Shown piece after piece: positions 4,332 through 12,902 of a stretch of 23,148 nucleotides of DNA (position 1 is the stretch's first letter; every line of letters begins with the position of its first letter). The translations under genes were made by a program, and so were the position numbers. Below the pieces are notes generated by a model. It worked only from the letters and a program-made list of their open reading frames with translations. It searched no databases and was not told the DNA's origin. Source of the stretch: a virus. Location: positions 1 through 23,148 of IMG/VR virus record IMGVR_UViG_3300049215_000074; one strand, written 5' to 3'.

Positions 4332-4721
4332 ATGGCCATAAGCACCCTCCCAACTGTCCTAGTACCTCTTCGCACCCCGACCAAAATAGGGACGATTGCG
4401 GCCATCAACACCCCGCTTCAATTTGGAATCCCGCAAACGACCCAATTGTTTCGCGGATTTCTTACGGTTGTTGGGTCAGGGGGCGCGGTTACTACCCCGA
4501 CGTGGATTCTTGAAGGCAGTTTAGATCAGGGAGCAACTTGGTTCGCTATTCCCGCGAACACAACTCAGCCTATTGTTTTAACTGGTCTAACTTCCGGAGA
4601 TACCGCTTCTTTGGTCGCTAATCAATACAACATATCAGGATTGTCCGGGGCTCTCTTTAAATTCGGCGCTACAGCCGGTACGGGATGGACGGTCACTACC
4701 GTATACGCCCTAGTCGGGTAA
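4332..4721 (+). CDS. Putative virion protein, 129 residues
   Basis: ATG 4332 preceded by GAAGGACC. Beta-rich, with hydrophobic/Thr/Gly alternation and the stretch TWILEGSLDQGATWFAIP, a type often seen in small phage head or tail surface proteins with an immunoglobulin-like or jelly-roll fold. No membrane segment or catalytic motif. The structural assignment is inference; its neighbours on both sides are also small non-enzymatic proteins. Confidence 0.6.
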   Translation: MAISTLPTVLVPLRTPTKIGTIAAINTPLQFGIPQTTQLFRGFLTVVGSGGAVTTPTWILEGSLDQGATWFAIPANTTQPIVLTGLTSGDTASLVANQYNISGLSGALFKFGATAGTGWTVTTVYALVG

Positions 4722-4739
4722 TTGACAAAAGGAAAAGTT

Positions 4740-5072
4740 ATGGCAGAAAAATCTCACGGATCGTCCAGAGCAAGTCATGTTCTCGGCGGTAAGGGAAAAT
4801 CAAAGTCGAAATCCGGCGGCAAAAAACCGCATGAAATTCACATCCGACGGGGTCACAAGGGCGGCTTCATTGTCCGTCATTCCCACAAACCAGACCCGGA
4901 TACGGGAGTCACCCCAGAAGAAGAGGAGAACCCAATTTCGGACGTGAACTCTCTTCACAGCCACATTGATGACACAATGGGCGATCAGCCGCCTATGCCT
5001 GCTGCTCCCACTCCGGATGCAGCTTCCGCTGGAGCTTCATCTGCTGTAGCCCCGCCGCCCCCGGGAATGTAG
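4740..5072 (+). CDS. Basic/His-rich protein with acidic Pro/Ala tail
   Basis: 110 residues from ATG 4740, chosen over an upstream TTG because AAAGGAAAAG lies just before it. Residues 1-58 are Lys/Gly/Ser/His-rich (KGKSKSKSGGKK) and strongly positive; the middle is acidic (TPEEEENP) and the C-terminus is Pro/Ala-rich. Low-complexity, probably disordered; nucleic-acid binding is plausible for the first half. No family recognised. Confidence 0.6.
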   Translation: MAEKSHGSSRASHVLGGKGKSKSKSGGKKPHEIHIRRGHKGGFIVRHSHKPDPDTGVTPEEEENPISDVNSLHSHIDDTMGDQPPMPAAPTPDAASAGASSAVAPPPPGM

Positions 5073-5108
5073 TTCAAATCTAATCCCAGAAAGAATCCAA
5101 AAACGCCT

Positions 5109-5360
5109 ATGTCAGCGAGTCAACTTATCGTGAACAATTGGGGAGCCATTGCCGGAACCAGCGGCGGAATGCTAGTGCTCAATGCCCTTGTCGGAGCATT
5201 ACCTCCAAAAACCGTTCAGATTAAGTCTGTCGGAGACTTCTTTCGGGTAATCTACGGCATAGTATATGACTTTCTGCATCTTTTCGTTAGCTTCAAAGGA
5301 GGGCAAGCGCCTCCGGAGACCCACCCTATTCCGCCGGTAAACCCGGCTCAACCCAAATAA
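5109..5360 (+). CDS. Small membrane protein, possibly holin-like
   Basis: 83 residues. Hydrophobic stretches at about 11-31 (GAIAGTSGGMLVLNALVGAL) and 43-62 (DFFRVIYGIVYDFLHLFVSF), then a Pro-rich tail (PPETHPIPPVNPAQPK). One or two membrane spans plus a short polar tail fits phage holins, but the class has no diagnostic motif. Followed within 15 nt by another small gene. Confidence 0.55.
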   Translation: MSASQLIVNNWGAIAGTSGGMLVLNALVGALPPKTVQIKSVGDFFRVIYGIVYDFLHLFVSFKGGQAPPETHPIPPVNPAQPK

Positions 5361-5374
5361 TTGAGGAAAAACAA

Positions 5375-5785
5375 ATGAGCTTTCTATCTACCCTTCACAC
5401 ATTCGGCGCTTGGGCCGAAAAAGAATTGGCAATTTTGGTCGGCAAAGCCCCCGCAATTGAAACAGTTGCTGCTTCGGTTTTGAAATATGCCGGTCCGGCC
5501 CTTCAGACCGTGGTTACTGCCGAAGCGGGTGCTCCGGCTGGAGCTATTGTCGGAAAAGTTGTTTCCGACGCCCAGGCGGGTCTCACCGCAGCAAGTGGAT
5601 TGATCTACGACTTCGGCCCGAATCCTACTGTCGGTAGCGTTCTATCAAGCATTTCAACGAATCTCGGGTCGCTTCTGTCTGCTGGACACATTACCAACTC
5701 GAACAGCGTTGCTACTGTTACCAAGGTTGTGACCGAAATCAACTCCCTGGCTTCCTCTTTGTCCTCGACGGCTCCCGCCGCCTAA
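5375..5785 (+). CDS. Ala/Val/Ser-rich hypothetical protein
   Basis: 136 residues, ATG 5375 after TTGAGGAAAAAC (good ribosome site). Nearly uncharged after residue 30, with long Ala/Ser/Thr/Val helices (KVVSDAQAGLTAASGLIY; STAPAA end). Could be a virion or membrane-associated protein; no motif settles it. It sits between two membrane-type genes. Confidence 0.55.
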   Translation: MSFLSTLHTFGAWAEKELAILVGKAPAIETVAASVLKYAGPALQTVVTAEAGAPAGAIVGKVVSDAQAGLTAASGLIYDFGPNPTVGSVLSSISTNLGSLLSAGHITNSNSVATVTKVVTEINSLASSLSSTAPAA

Positions 5786-5789
5786 TCTT

Positions 5790-5804
5790 GTCCGAATAAT
5801 GGAC
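5790..5804 (+). repeat. Dispersed 15-nt hairpin repeat, copy 3 (G form)
   Basis: GTCCGAATAATGGAC; the G pairs with T as a wobble on this strand. It ends 5 nt before the ATG at 5810, and the junction GGAC-TGCGA-ATG is nearly the same as at the terminase start. Confidence 0.9.
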
Positions 5805-5809
5805 TGCGA

Positions 5810-6532
5810 ATGAAACTTCTCGATTGGTTAAAATCCGGGGTACTAGTTTCAGTGATTGTGTTCTTGGGATTTGGGTCGTTCCTGATATACAGGACGATTC
5901 AGACCGAGGAAACATTAGTGCCCCAGATTTCGGCAACAATCTCCGCTGCGAATACATCGATTACACACATAAACTCCACAATTGACCAAGCCAATAAGAC
6001 TCTTTCGGGAGTATCGCAAACTACCTCTGAAGTAGGTAAGCAAATCGGGGAGTTTACGAAACAGGCTTCCGGGGTTGCTGTCGGCTTGCAAAAGACCGTA
6101 GCGTTGGTGAATGCACCGTGTGTTCCTGGACCATGCGGAACCGTCGCAGACGTAGCGAAGACTCTGAATACCAGCAGATTGGCTATCGGACAAGTAGAGA
6201 TAGCCGTTAATTCCTTCGATAAGAACCAAGACAGATTCTATCAGCAGGAAGATAAACTATACGCGGACGCGGACCAATCTTTTAACCATTTCGATTCTCT
6301 CTTAACTTCTTCGGACTTAGCCGGGTCTATACATAATTTCAATACAATCAGTTCCAATCTCGGTCAGACGACCACGGATTTCCAAACCAAATTTCACTCC
6401 TTCTTGTATCCACCCCCCTGCAAAGGATTTAGATGTTACATAAAGACGGGATATGAAGCGATCAAGATAGGAGCGCAGTTAGCCGAACCGTCTTATTATT
6501 TTTGGGCTATGACCGCCGGAGCACGACCCTAA
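5810..6532 (+). CDS. Membrane-anchored coiled-coil protein
   Basis: 240 residues. A membrane segment at about 10-28 (SGVLVSVIVFLGFGSFLIY) is followed by long heptad-like helices rich in Thr/Ser/Asn/Gln (residues 35-100, 125-200), resembling methyl-accepting or tape-like coiled coils facing the periplasm. Cys pairs occur at CVPGPC and CKGFRC. The start has no Shine-Dalgarno site; repeat copy 3 lies directly upstream. Function unknown. Confidence 0.6.
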   Translation: MKLLDWLKSGVLVSVIVFLGFGSFLIYRTIQTEETLVPQISATISAANTSITHINSTIDQANKTLSGVSQTTSEVGKQIGEFTKQASGVAVGLQKTVALVNAPCVPGPCGTVADVAKTLNTSRLAIGQVEIAVNSFDKNQDRFYQQEDKLYADADQSFNHFDSLLTSSDLAGSIHNFNTISSNLGQTTTDFQTKFHSFLYPPPCKGFRCYIKTGYEAIKIGAQLAEPSYYFWAMTAGARP

Positions 6533-6535
6533 TAT

Positions 6536-6724
6536 ATGACTTCTGAGTGTCTGGATCGTTTACGTATGTACGTCAGCGAAACAAGGAAGCAAGATGCTAT
6601 CGCGGCTAGAAATTCTCGTCTCAATGGGTACAATTCGATTGCCGCAGATCACGACAACCGAGTTTTAATCGCAGATATGATCTTGAGGGACCTAGCCGCA
6701 GAAGGAGGTAAGAATGCCGTATAA
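6536..6724 (+). CDS. Small helical protein, 62 residues
   Basis: Begins 3 nt after the stop of the previous gene and ends inside the next one, so translation is probably coupled. Predicted all-helical (RLRMYVSETRKQDAIAARNSRL...). No family recognised. GAAGGAGG near its 3' end is the ribosome site of the following gene. Confidence 0.55.
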   Translation: MTSECLDRLRMYVSETRKQDAIAARNSRLNGYNSIAADHDNRVLIADMILRDLAAEGGKNAV

Positions 6725-6851
6725 ATCCAAGGCACAAGAAGCGTATTTCAACGTCAACCGTAAGAAGCTCGAAAGACAAGGCGTGAACGTTGACGAGTGG
6801 AACAAAGCCTCCAAGGGTAAGAAACTTCCAAAGAAAGTCAAGAAGAAATAA
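6714..6851 (+). CDS. Lys-rich 45-residue protein
   Basis: MPYKSKAQEAYFNVNRKK..., ending KKVKKK. The ATG is set by GAAGGAGGTAAGA; it overlaps the previous gene by 11 nt and its TAA overlaps the next ATG (TAATG). It resembles short basic phage proteins beginning MPYKSKAQ that I recall from tailed phages; their function is unknown to me. Confidence 0.65.
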   Translation: MPYKSKAQEAYFNVNRKKLERQGVNVDEWNKASKGKKLPKKVKKK

Positions 6852-7117
6852 TGTCTGACTCCCGCGCAAAATCCGTGCTTGGAAAATCCGAACCACACGG
6901 AGAAGGCACACGCCTCGCGGAGTACATACAGACCCCTCTTCGGATTCACTGCGGGTCCTGTGAATACCGGTCAGGAAAGAATCTCTGCCGACAGAAGGTA
7001 GTTTTGAAGGACAAGCAGGTACCGAGCGACAAGCGAACTGGATTGAAAATAATCGACCCAGTTGATGGATGTTGCCGCTATTGGAGCCCCGAGGACAAGA
7101 AAGATTTGTCCAAATAA
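6851..7117 (+). CDS. Putative zinc-binding small protein
   Basis: 88 residues with CGSC (residues 34-37), C46 and a CC pair at 74-75, enough for one metal site. Charged, soluble, ends SK-stop. The stop codon TAA lies inside repeat copy 4. It is directly before the large terminase, where a small terminase subunit often sits, but it has no helix-turn-helix that I can see, so that role is not claimed. Confidence 0.6.
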   Translation: MSDSRAKSVLGKSEPHGEGTRLAEYIQTPLRIHCGSCEYRSGKNLCRQKVVLKDKQVPSDKRTGLKIIDPVDGCCRYWSPEDKKDLSK

Positions 7118-7122
7118 TGGAC
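7108..7122 (+). repeat. Dispersed 15-nt hairpin repeat, copy 4 (A form)
   Basis: GTCCAAATAATGGAC. It supplies the stop codon of the upstream gene and ends 4 nt before the terminase ATG. Confidence 0.9.
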
Positions 7123-7126
7123 GCGA

Positions 7127-9196
7127 ATGACTTCAGATTTTAAGGTACTTGTAGAGGAATACGGTAGCGGGGAAAATATTCCGAGCAGAGTTCTGTACGA
7201 TTTTCTCGTACATAACAAAGCCGACTTGATCAGTGAAGCCAAACTGGGTGTGGACCGCATCCCGAAATCCAACTTGGGGATAGAGGTCAGACGCAGAAGC
7301 CAACGAGACCTCAAGTGGCTGGCTCAGTATTTTCTCTGGGACTCTCAAGTAGCCAGCGAGCAGGGAACCCGTCCGGTAGAAGAGAACTTCTTCCTTGATC
7401 CTCAGTACGATTGTTTTGCAGAACTGTTCGTAAAAAAAGACCCGGATGTTCCAATCAAAAAACTGAGTCCGGTCAAGACCAGAATCCTTCTGTGGCCCCG
7501 GGGCGGAGCTAAGTCCAGCTACGACCACATCGACACGGTTCAGTGGATCATCAACTACCCGACGATCCGAATACTGTATCTGACCGCCGAAGCTTCTCTG
7601 TCGAAGGGATTTATCTCCGAGATCAAGGGGTTCTTCACCCTTCGGGAAGATGAACCCACATTCTTCAACCTGTTTTTCCCAGAACATTGCTGCCTGTCGA
7701 AAGACATGGGCGCGGGGAACGTCTTTACTACCCCGGAATACAAGCGAAAGAAAACGGGCCGCAAAGAGCCCACGGTATTCGCCTCCTCGGTAGGAAAGAC
7801 AAAGGCTGGCTGGCGTTTCGAACTGATCAAGGCGGACGACGCCGTGTCGGACAGAAACTCCGAAACCGCCGAGCAATGTTCGACCATCTCCGATAAGTTG
7901 TTCTTGGCTGAGAAACTCCTAATGCCCGGAGGTTTCTACCGAGACTATGTAGGCACCAGATACGCCGAAGAAGAGCACTATGGTGTTCTACTCGAAAAGT
8001 ATCTTAAAGTTGGCAATGATCCGGTAACCGGAAAAGCTATTGCGGACCTAGAAGTAATCAGCGGTACTGGATGGGTCCTGACTAGAAACAGAACCAATCA
8101 CGTCGATATCCTAATCGGTAAAGCTTGTCAGATAAAAGCAGAAGTCGAAGAACGACTCAGAGCAGAAGGCAGGCCAGTTAACTACATTGAGGCCGGGGAA
8201 GACGGCTGTATCCTTCTCCTCCCCAAGCAGCAATCCTACGCTTGGTTGATGGGTGAATTCACCCAAAACGAAAAGGTATTCGAAGGGCAGCTAAATCAGA
8301 ACCCGAGAATTGCCTCGCAGCGTGGATTCAATCGCCTTTCGCTTATCAAAGCCACCATCCCCTACAACATGCTTCCCCGCTCCGGTCCAGTCTCGCAGTT
8401 CTGGGACCTTAGCTTCAGCCAAAAAAAGGGGTCTGATTTCTGCGTAGGCAGTTCGGTCATGTGGGGAGAAGAGGATGTTTACGACGCCCAAGGAAAGAAG
8501 ACAGGCGGAAGAAAGACCGTCGGGTATGTTCGCAAACTTGTTCGAGACCGGTTCAACCCGTTTACAGTAGCAAAAGCCATTGTTGATCTGGTCGTCGAAG
8601 AACGACCGTTCATACTCGGAATAGAAGATGCGGGCGGCTCCAAAGGGCTAGAACCTACTATTCACGCCGAGGCATACAAGACCAATGACTCCCACGTCAT
8701 CAACGTCTGCACACACATCAACTGGGTTACTCCGCCGAATCAGATAGACGCCAAGAAAGTCCGGATGGGTTCTTTGATTCCGTGGGTCGAAGAAGGCCGA
8801 TTGAAGTTCGCCAACTTCTGCTTGCAACCGAAATACCCGTCGATGGACATCCTTTACGACGAATTCGAGAGATGCCTATCGGCTCATCACCACGATGACA
8901 TCCCGGACAACTTGGGGTACCAGCCCATGTATGCCCCACAGGCCGTACAGGCCATCGTCGAAAACAACACCGACATGTTCTACCGGGTAGATCAGCAAGG
9001 TTGGCACCAACTCTACGACGAGAACTACCAAGGCGGGGGGCGCGGCGTGGTCTTACAAACCGATAATCAAGGCAACGCAATTGTTTGGGACCCGTATGCA
9101 GTCGTAACTACAGACGAATGGGTTCCAGAGCCCGACATTCGGACAGAGACTCCGGGAGGCATGGATAACGTTCTTGGAATCGGGATTTTTGGCTAG
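7127..9196 (+). CDS. terL: Terminase large subunit
   Basis: 689 residues. ATP-driven motor and nuclease that packages DNA into the prohead through the portal. N-terminal ATPase: Walker A-like PRGGAKSS at 124-131 (a variant of the usual GxxGxGKS), Walker B-like LIKADD at 233-238. C-terminal RNase H-type nuclease: FWDLS with D427, GIED with E500/D501, HHHDDIPD with D590/D591 as likely metal ligands. Length is on the long side for the family. The start has no Shine-Dalgarno site; repeat copy 4 ends 4 nt upstream. No small terminase could be identified nearby. Confidence 0.92.
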   Translation: MTSDFKVLVEEYGSGENIPSRVLYDFLVHNKADLISEAKLGVDRIPKSNLGIEVRRRSQRDLKWLAQYFLWDSQVASEQGTRPVEENFFLDPQYDCFAELFVKKDPDVPIKKLSPVKTRILLWPRGGAKSSYDHIDTVQWIINYPTIRILYLTAEASLSKGFISEIKGFFTLREDEPTFFNLFFPEHCCLSKDMGAGNVFTTPEYKRKKTGRKEPTVFASSVGKTKAGWRFELIKADDAVSDRNSETAEQCSTISDKLFLAEKLLMPGGFYRDYVGTRYAEEEHYGVLLEKYLKVGNDPVTGKAIADLEVISGTGWVLTRNRTNHVDILIGKACQIKAEVEERLRAEGRPVNYIEAGEDGCILLLPKQQSYAWLMGEFTQNEKVFEGQLNQNPRIASQRGFNRLSLIKATIPYNMLPRSGPVSQFWDLSFSQKKGSDFCVGSSVMWGEEDVYDAQGKKTGGRKTVGYVRKLVRDRFNPFTVAKAIVDLVVEERPFILGIEDAGGSKGLEPTIHAEAYKTNDSHVINVCTHINWVTPPNQIDAKKVRMGSLIPWVEEGRLKFANFCLQPKYPSMDILYDEFERCLSAHHHDDIPDNLGYQPMYAPQAVQAIVENNTDMFYRVDQQGWHQLYDENYQGGGRGVVLQTDNQGNAIVWDPYAVVTTDEWVPEPDIRTETPGGMDNVLGIGIFG

Positions 9197-9198
9197 AT

Positions 9199-9567
9199 AT
9201 GAAACTCGAAATCAGAATCCTAGATGATACGGGAACAGTGGTAGCCGAATACAACGGCGATCCTTGTCAGCCGGGACAGTGGAGGGCCCAAGCGGGGAAG
9301 TCCGTTAAGGGCCACATGCCGAGGCAATCCGATAATCAGAATACCGGCACATACGAACTTCACGGCTTTACATATCAGCCGCATCTTCAGGTAGACAGAC
9401 CGAATGGCTATACTGCACCGGTTCCTGGTCCAAATAATGGACTAATCTCTCCCCCGCCTTTCGGATTTCTACCGACCAAGCCAAAATCAACTTTGTGGGG
9501 TCCGACAAGTACCCCGACCGCATCACCCTCGCCTAGCGCGAACTTAACACCACCAAGAGGAATGTAA
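9199..9567 (+). CDS. Hypothetical protein with Pro-rich tail
   Basis: 122 residues, starting 2 nt after the terminase stop. The N-terminal 70 residues are beta-prone (MKLEIRILDDTGTVVAEYNG); the rest is Pro/Ser/Thr/Gly-rich and likely disordered. Repeat copy 5 lies in frame and encodes GPNNGL. No family recognised. Confidence 0.6.
   Translation: MKLEIRILDDTGTVVAEYNGDPCQPGQWRAQAGKSVKGHMPRQSDNQNTGTYELHGFTYQPHLQVDRPNGYTAPVPGPNNGLISPPPFGFLPTKPKSTLWGPTSTPTASPSPSANLTPPRGM
9428..9442 (+). repeat. Dispersed 15-nt hairpin repeat, copy 5 (A form, in a gene)
   Basis: GTCCAAATAATGGAC inside the coding sequence, read as part of GPNNGL in the Pro-rich, probably unstructured tail. Confidence 0.9.
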
Positions 9568-9568
9568 C

Positions 9569-9913
9569 ATGAATACTGATTCAAATATGGGAAAATTGAT
9601 CGCGCTCGGCGGAAATCTCGAATCCCCTCGCGAAGCCAAGGGCTCTGATTGGCCAAATGTAGGTGCCTCCGGTCCCGCTGGACAGGAGTCTGGACGTAAT
9701 CAACTCGTGAAGTTAACGGAAATGCAGGAAGGCCCAATGCACACACAAGACTCCGGCGATAACACGCCGAGTGTATGGGGCAAAGCCGATTTCCCGGTCA
9801 TGAAGAATAAGGGCGAATCCGGAACCGCACCGATGGCCATGAGCTATAAGAGGGGCGGAGTAGACTTCGAGACCGGCCAGATGTCGGTCAACGCTGCTAC
9901 CCCGGAAGTTTAG
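9569..9913 (+). CDS. Hypothetical protein, 114 residues
   Basis: Starts 1 nt after the previous stop. Gly/Ser/Asn-rich, low in hydrophobic residues, no membrane segment; probably largely disordered. Placed between terminase and portal. No family recognised. It is the last gene before a regulatory-looking gap. Confidence 0.6.
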   Translation: MNTDSNMGKLIALGGNLESPREAKGSDWPNVGASGPAGQESGRNQLVKLTEMQEGPMHTQDSGDNTPSVWGKADFPVMKNKGESGTAPMAMSYKRGGVDFETGQMSVNAATPEV

Positions 9914-9916
9914 TCT

Positions 9917-10005
9917 GTACCCTTTTCGGTAGACAATCGTACCCGTTTTGAGTACAGAAATTGTACTCATTTTGAGGTCAATCCCCTAACTTTTGAGAAC
10001 AACTC
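9917..10005. promoter_or_regulatory. Four degenerate repeats phased at 22-24 bp
   Basis: Units begin at about 9917 (GTACCC-TTTTCGG), 9939 (GTACCCGTTTTGAG), 9963 (GTACTCATTTTGAG) and 9985 (CCTAACTTTTGAG), each two helical turns from the next. The core TTTTGAG with an upstream GTAC(C/T)C suggests a protein-binding array, such as an operator or replication-type iterons. It lies in the 166-nt gap before the portal group and next to repeat copy 6. Confidence 0.5.
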
Positions 10006-10020
10006 GTCCATTATTCGGAC
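10006..10020 (-). repeat. Dispersed 15-nt hairpin repeat, copy 6 (G form, reverse)
   Basis: GTCCATTATTCGGAC on the given strand. It immediately follows the phased repeat array, in the gap before the portal group. Confidence 0.9.
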
Positions 10021-10079
10021 AAAAGTGGTGCCGATAACACTCTAAGCAATCGGCAAAATCCAATCTAAGGACAATTCAA

Positions 10080-10301
10080 ATGTTAGAAGAACAACGTTAT
10101 GCACTGGAAGATGCTTGCCATAAATTCCCCACAACGGGATATGTCATTTCCCTGTTGAACAACCTAGAAGAAGATATCAAAACGGTTATCGATGCTTCTG
10201 TACCGAACAAGGCTCAAAATAGGGCTGCACAGAAGATGGCGGCTGACTATTTCTTCCGAGTCAGAAATGACGTAATTGAACAAAAAGTTTTGGATGCGTA
10301 A
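10080..10301 (+). CDS. Small helical protein before the portal
   Basis: 73 residues, ATG 10080 after CTAAGGACAATTCAA (good site). Mainly helical and charged (LEEQRYALEDACHKF, NLEEDIKTVIDASV). Directly upstream of the portal with a 13-nt gap. No family recognised. Confidence 0.6.
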   Translation: MLEEQRYALEDACHKFPTTGYVISLLNNLEEDIKTVIDASVPNKAQNRAAQKMAADYFFRVRNDVIEQKVLDA

Positions 10302-10314
10302 GGAACTGAGATAA

Positions 10315-12387
10315 ATGGCTGTACTCCCCGAACCAATTCGGAATCCTCACGAAAGCATAACGCCCGAAGAGGCTCGGCATCGCATAAACACCGGTACCTA
10401 CGAAGATTCTGCCAGCCTCGCGCTTGTAGTTCAGGATGCGGAACGTGCTGAAAAAGGTGAGCAAAACCGTGCGTGGATTATGTCATGGACGGCTTCTTCT
10501 CAACTCTACCAGTCGCCTTGGAATCCCCGCTACTGGCCCGGCACGCAATCGGAAGCCGCCTCCATCAGCTTCTTTACGGTTGCCTGCGCCGTAAACGGCA
10601 TCAATCCGCAGGCGCTGGCGGGTCTCTTTTACGAGAACCCCCCGTTCATCATTCAAGAGCGCCCCGGAACTACGGCACAAGCCGCTCGGGCCGTCTCTGC
10701 CCTGCTGCAATACCAACTTGAGGACATCAATTTCAAGGAGGAAATCCGGCTAGGGACAATGAACTGCCTGCTCTTCGGAACCGCAATGTTCCAAGAAGGA
10801 TGGGAGAAGTTCACCCGCGAGCGGAAGATCATTAAGCGGAAGAACCCAGTTGTCAAGATTCAGAGCCAGATTCCCGGGGCACCCCCGGCAACGATCTCGG
10901 ATGATGAGCTAGAAGAAGAAGTAATCGAAGAGGTGGTGGACCGCCCGACCTTCGAGCACATCGTGAACTTGAGAGAAGTGCTGGTTGATCCGGGATTACA
11001 GGTCCCTGACATCCGAAAGGCGAAGTATGTTATCCGCCGCCGGTATATGACCTGGGATCAATTGGACGATCTTCGCGACCGCGATGGATACAATCTACCT
11101 TCTCGTGACGAGCTTCTTGCTTTGTTCCTGCCTCCACAAGAGCCCGTCGAGACCGCCCCGAACGAAGAAGGAAACCGCAACCCCCTTTGGGAAGCAAAAG
11201 GCGACCCCCGTTGGGAACCGACCACAGCCGACCCCACTCAGCAGCCTCTTGAAATTCTGGAGCGTTGGGATAACAAGACCTATATCGTGGTTCTCCAGAA
11301 GAAATTGGTGATCTACAACGACAAGAATGTCTATGGGAAAATCCCCTTCCTTTCAATCGGGTGGTGGGATATCCCCGGAGCTTTCTGGTCAATGGGTCTT
11401 GGGCGTACTATTGGGACTGAGCAAAGACTTCAGACCGGTATTACAAACCTTGTTATAGACAACGCCTCGCTGAACCTGAATATGCCCATGGTTCGCGTCC
11501 GGGGCAAATCAATCCCCACGCAGAATATCCGTATCGGCCCCGGCAAGATCATCGAGGTTGATAACCAAGGCGACATGCAGCCGCTCATGCGGTCGGCCCC
11601 AGTCCCTGAGGCAGGCGAATTGCTGGCGATGTCCTCGGCTCGTGTGGACATGGTTTCAGGAAATCCTGTTTCTGCACGCGGAGACGTGGGTGCCAGCGGA
11701 CACTCGAACATGGCCCGGAGTTCCGCAGGAGCCTCTGGAATTCTCGCTGGAGCCAACACCCCGATTGCAGACTTCGTGGACAAGATTGCGGCACAAGTTA
11801 TCGTTCCGTTCCTCTATGACCTCCAAGAGATGAACCGGTCCATGCTCCCAATCAGTCAGTTGGACTACATCATGTCCGACGAACTGAAGCATGAGTATGT
11901 CACTACCGGCGGAGACCTGATTGATATCTTGAACGCAAGAGTCAAGTTTCAAGTTCTGGCCGGGAGTAAGATGACCACGCGCCGGAACATGAATCAGGCT
12001 TTGCCTCAGCTTTCTCAATTCCTTTCTCAACCGGCTATCCTAGAGCAGTTGGCTGTAGAAGGCAAGAAAGTGAACGTGAATGAATTAGTCCGCATGTGGT
12101 TTGAGGCGGCGGAATTCCCGAATCTCAATGACGTGATCGTTGACATGACCCCACAAGATTTGCAGAGACAGCAGGCGCAGTCCGCTGGGGCGCAGAATGA
12201 ACAGAAGTTCCTACAGCAACAGCAGCTTATTGCTCAAAAGTCTCAACTTCAACAACAGCAAGAAGATGCAAATAACATCGCCCGGGCCGCAAGAGACATT
12301 TTGAGAGAAGGATTTAAAGCCTCGGTGGCCCCCGAAAACATGACTGGAGAACCAACAGCAACACAAGGCTTTGGTTCGTTAGCATAA
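10315..12387 (+). CDS. Portal protein
   Basis: 690 residues. Forms the dodecameric ring at one head vertex through which DNA enters and the tail attaches. Recognised from length, position two genes after the terminase, and portal-type sequence: helical N-terminal wing, acidic insert (DDELEEEVIEEVVD, about 199-212), core with GTEQRLQTGITNLVIDNASLN, then GPGKIIEVDN and helices down to a Gln-rich coiled coil (QQQLIAQKSQLQQQQE, about 640-655). The long form resembles podovirus portals such as that of P22, an inference from length. AACTGAGATAA precedes the ATG. Confidence 0.8.
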   Translation: MAVLPEPIRNPHESITPEEARHRINTGTYEDSASLALVVQDAERAEKGEQNRAWIMSWTASSQLYQSPWNPRYWPGTQSEAASISFFTVACAVNGINPQALAGLFYENPPFIIQERPGTTAQAARAVSALLQYQLEDINFKEEIRLGTMNCLLFGTAMFQEGWEKFTRERKIIKRKNPVVKIQSQIPGAPPATISDDELEEEVIEEVVDRPTFEHIVNLREVLVDPGLQVPDIRKAKYVIRRRYMTWDQLDDLRDRDGYNLPSRDELLALFLPPQEPVETAPNEEGNRNPLWEAKGDPRWEPTTADPTQQPLEILERWDNKTYIVVLQKKLVIYNDKNVYGKIPFLSIGWWDIPGAFWSMGLGRTIGTEQRLQTGITNLVIDNASLNLNMPMVRVRGKSIPTQNIRIGPGKIIEVDNQGDMQPLMRSAPVPEAGELLAMSSARVDMVSGNPVSARGDVGASGHSNMARSSAGASGILAGANTPIADFVDKIAAQVIVPFLYDLQEMNRSMLPISQLDYIMSDELKHEYVTTGGDLIDILNARVKFQVLAGSKMTTRRNMNQALPQLSQFLSQPAILEQLAVEGKKVNVNELVRMWFEAAEFPNLNDVIVDMTPQDLQRQQAQSAGAQNEQKFLQQQQLIAQKSQLQQQQEDANNIARAARDILREGFKASVAPENMTGEPTATQGFGSLA

Positions 12388-12390
12388 CCC

Positions 12391-12405
12391 GTCCGAATAA
12401 TGGAC
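12391..12405 (+). repeat. Dispersed 15-nt hairpin repeat, copy 7 (G form)
   Basis: GTCCGAATAATGGAC, 3 nt after the portal stop codon, in a 59-nt intergenic gap. Confidence 0.9.
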
Positions 12406-12446
12406 ACAATCATCCGTAGCCGTGGATTACGGCATAGGAGATAAGC

Positions 12447-12902
12447 ATGTACTCGCCAGCACCACCTATTAAAAGCGGATCGCTTCCGACACTTCCGTCT
12501 TCCCCTCCGTTATCTCTTGAAAACCTCAAGAAGATAAACCCGAAGTTCAAAGTAAACTCTCCGGAAGATTGCTCTCATATAGTCGGAGACACACCACAAA
12601 GTTGTGCAGCGGATATGGTTTGGGGTAGAACCGCAATAGTATGGCATACTCTGAATACCGGCGTTGAATTCGGGATATGTCTAAATTGTCAACGTCAGTT
12701 TTGGCCTTCTGATCTCGATTATGCTCAATGGAGGAAGATGAAGAGTTGTTGCTATCCTTCTTCTGCTATAAACGACGACCCGATAATTCCAGAAGATGTT
12801 CCGGTTATCCCGCAAGTAGCCAGCGATGTTATGGGAGATTTTGACATCATCCTGTTCGGTCCGAATGCGCCCCAAATAATCATGCGCGGAAAAGAGGCAT
12901 AA
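12447..12902 (+). CDS. Hypothetical protein with Cys cluster
   Basis: 151 residues, ATG 12447 after TAGGAGATAAGC. Pro/Ser-rich first 25 residues, then C42, C53, CLNC (78-81) and CC at about 101, enough for a zinc site; the pattern of an aromatic-rich domain with GICLNCQRQFWP resembles a small zinc-ribbon. The Asp/Ile/Pro-rich C-terminus ends IIMRGKEA. The stop overlaps the next ATG (TAATG). Family not recognised. Confidence 0.6.
   Translation: MYSPAPPIKSGSLPTLPSSPPLSLENLKKINPKFKVNSPEDCSHIVGDTPQSCAADMVWGRTAIVWHTLNTGVEFGICLNCQRQFWPSDLDYAQWRKMKSCCYPSSAINDDPIIPEDVPVIPQVASDVMGDFDIILFGPNAPQIIMRGKEA

Noticed and set aside
4722-4740. TTG 4722 as start of the His-rich protein
   Set aside because: ATG 4740 has a much better ribosome site and no conserved residues are lost.
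6851-7117. Small terminase subunit
   Set aside because: Right position, but no helix-turn-helix or oligomerisation pattern; Cys pattern suggests a metal site instead.
7133-7876. Long reverse ORF opposite the terminase
   Set aside because: It is a shadow of a strongly supported terminase gene, with no start site or family pattern.
12868-12885. CCCCAAATAATCATG as a fifteenth repeat copy
   Set aside because: Only the AAATAAT core matches; neither arm is complementary.
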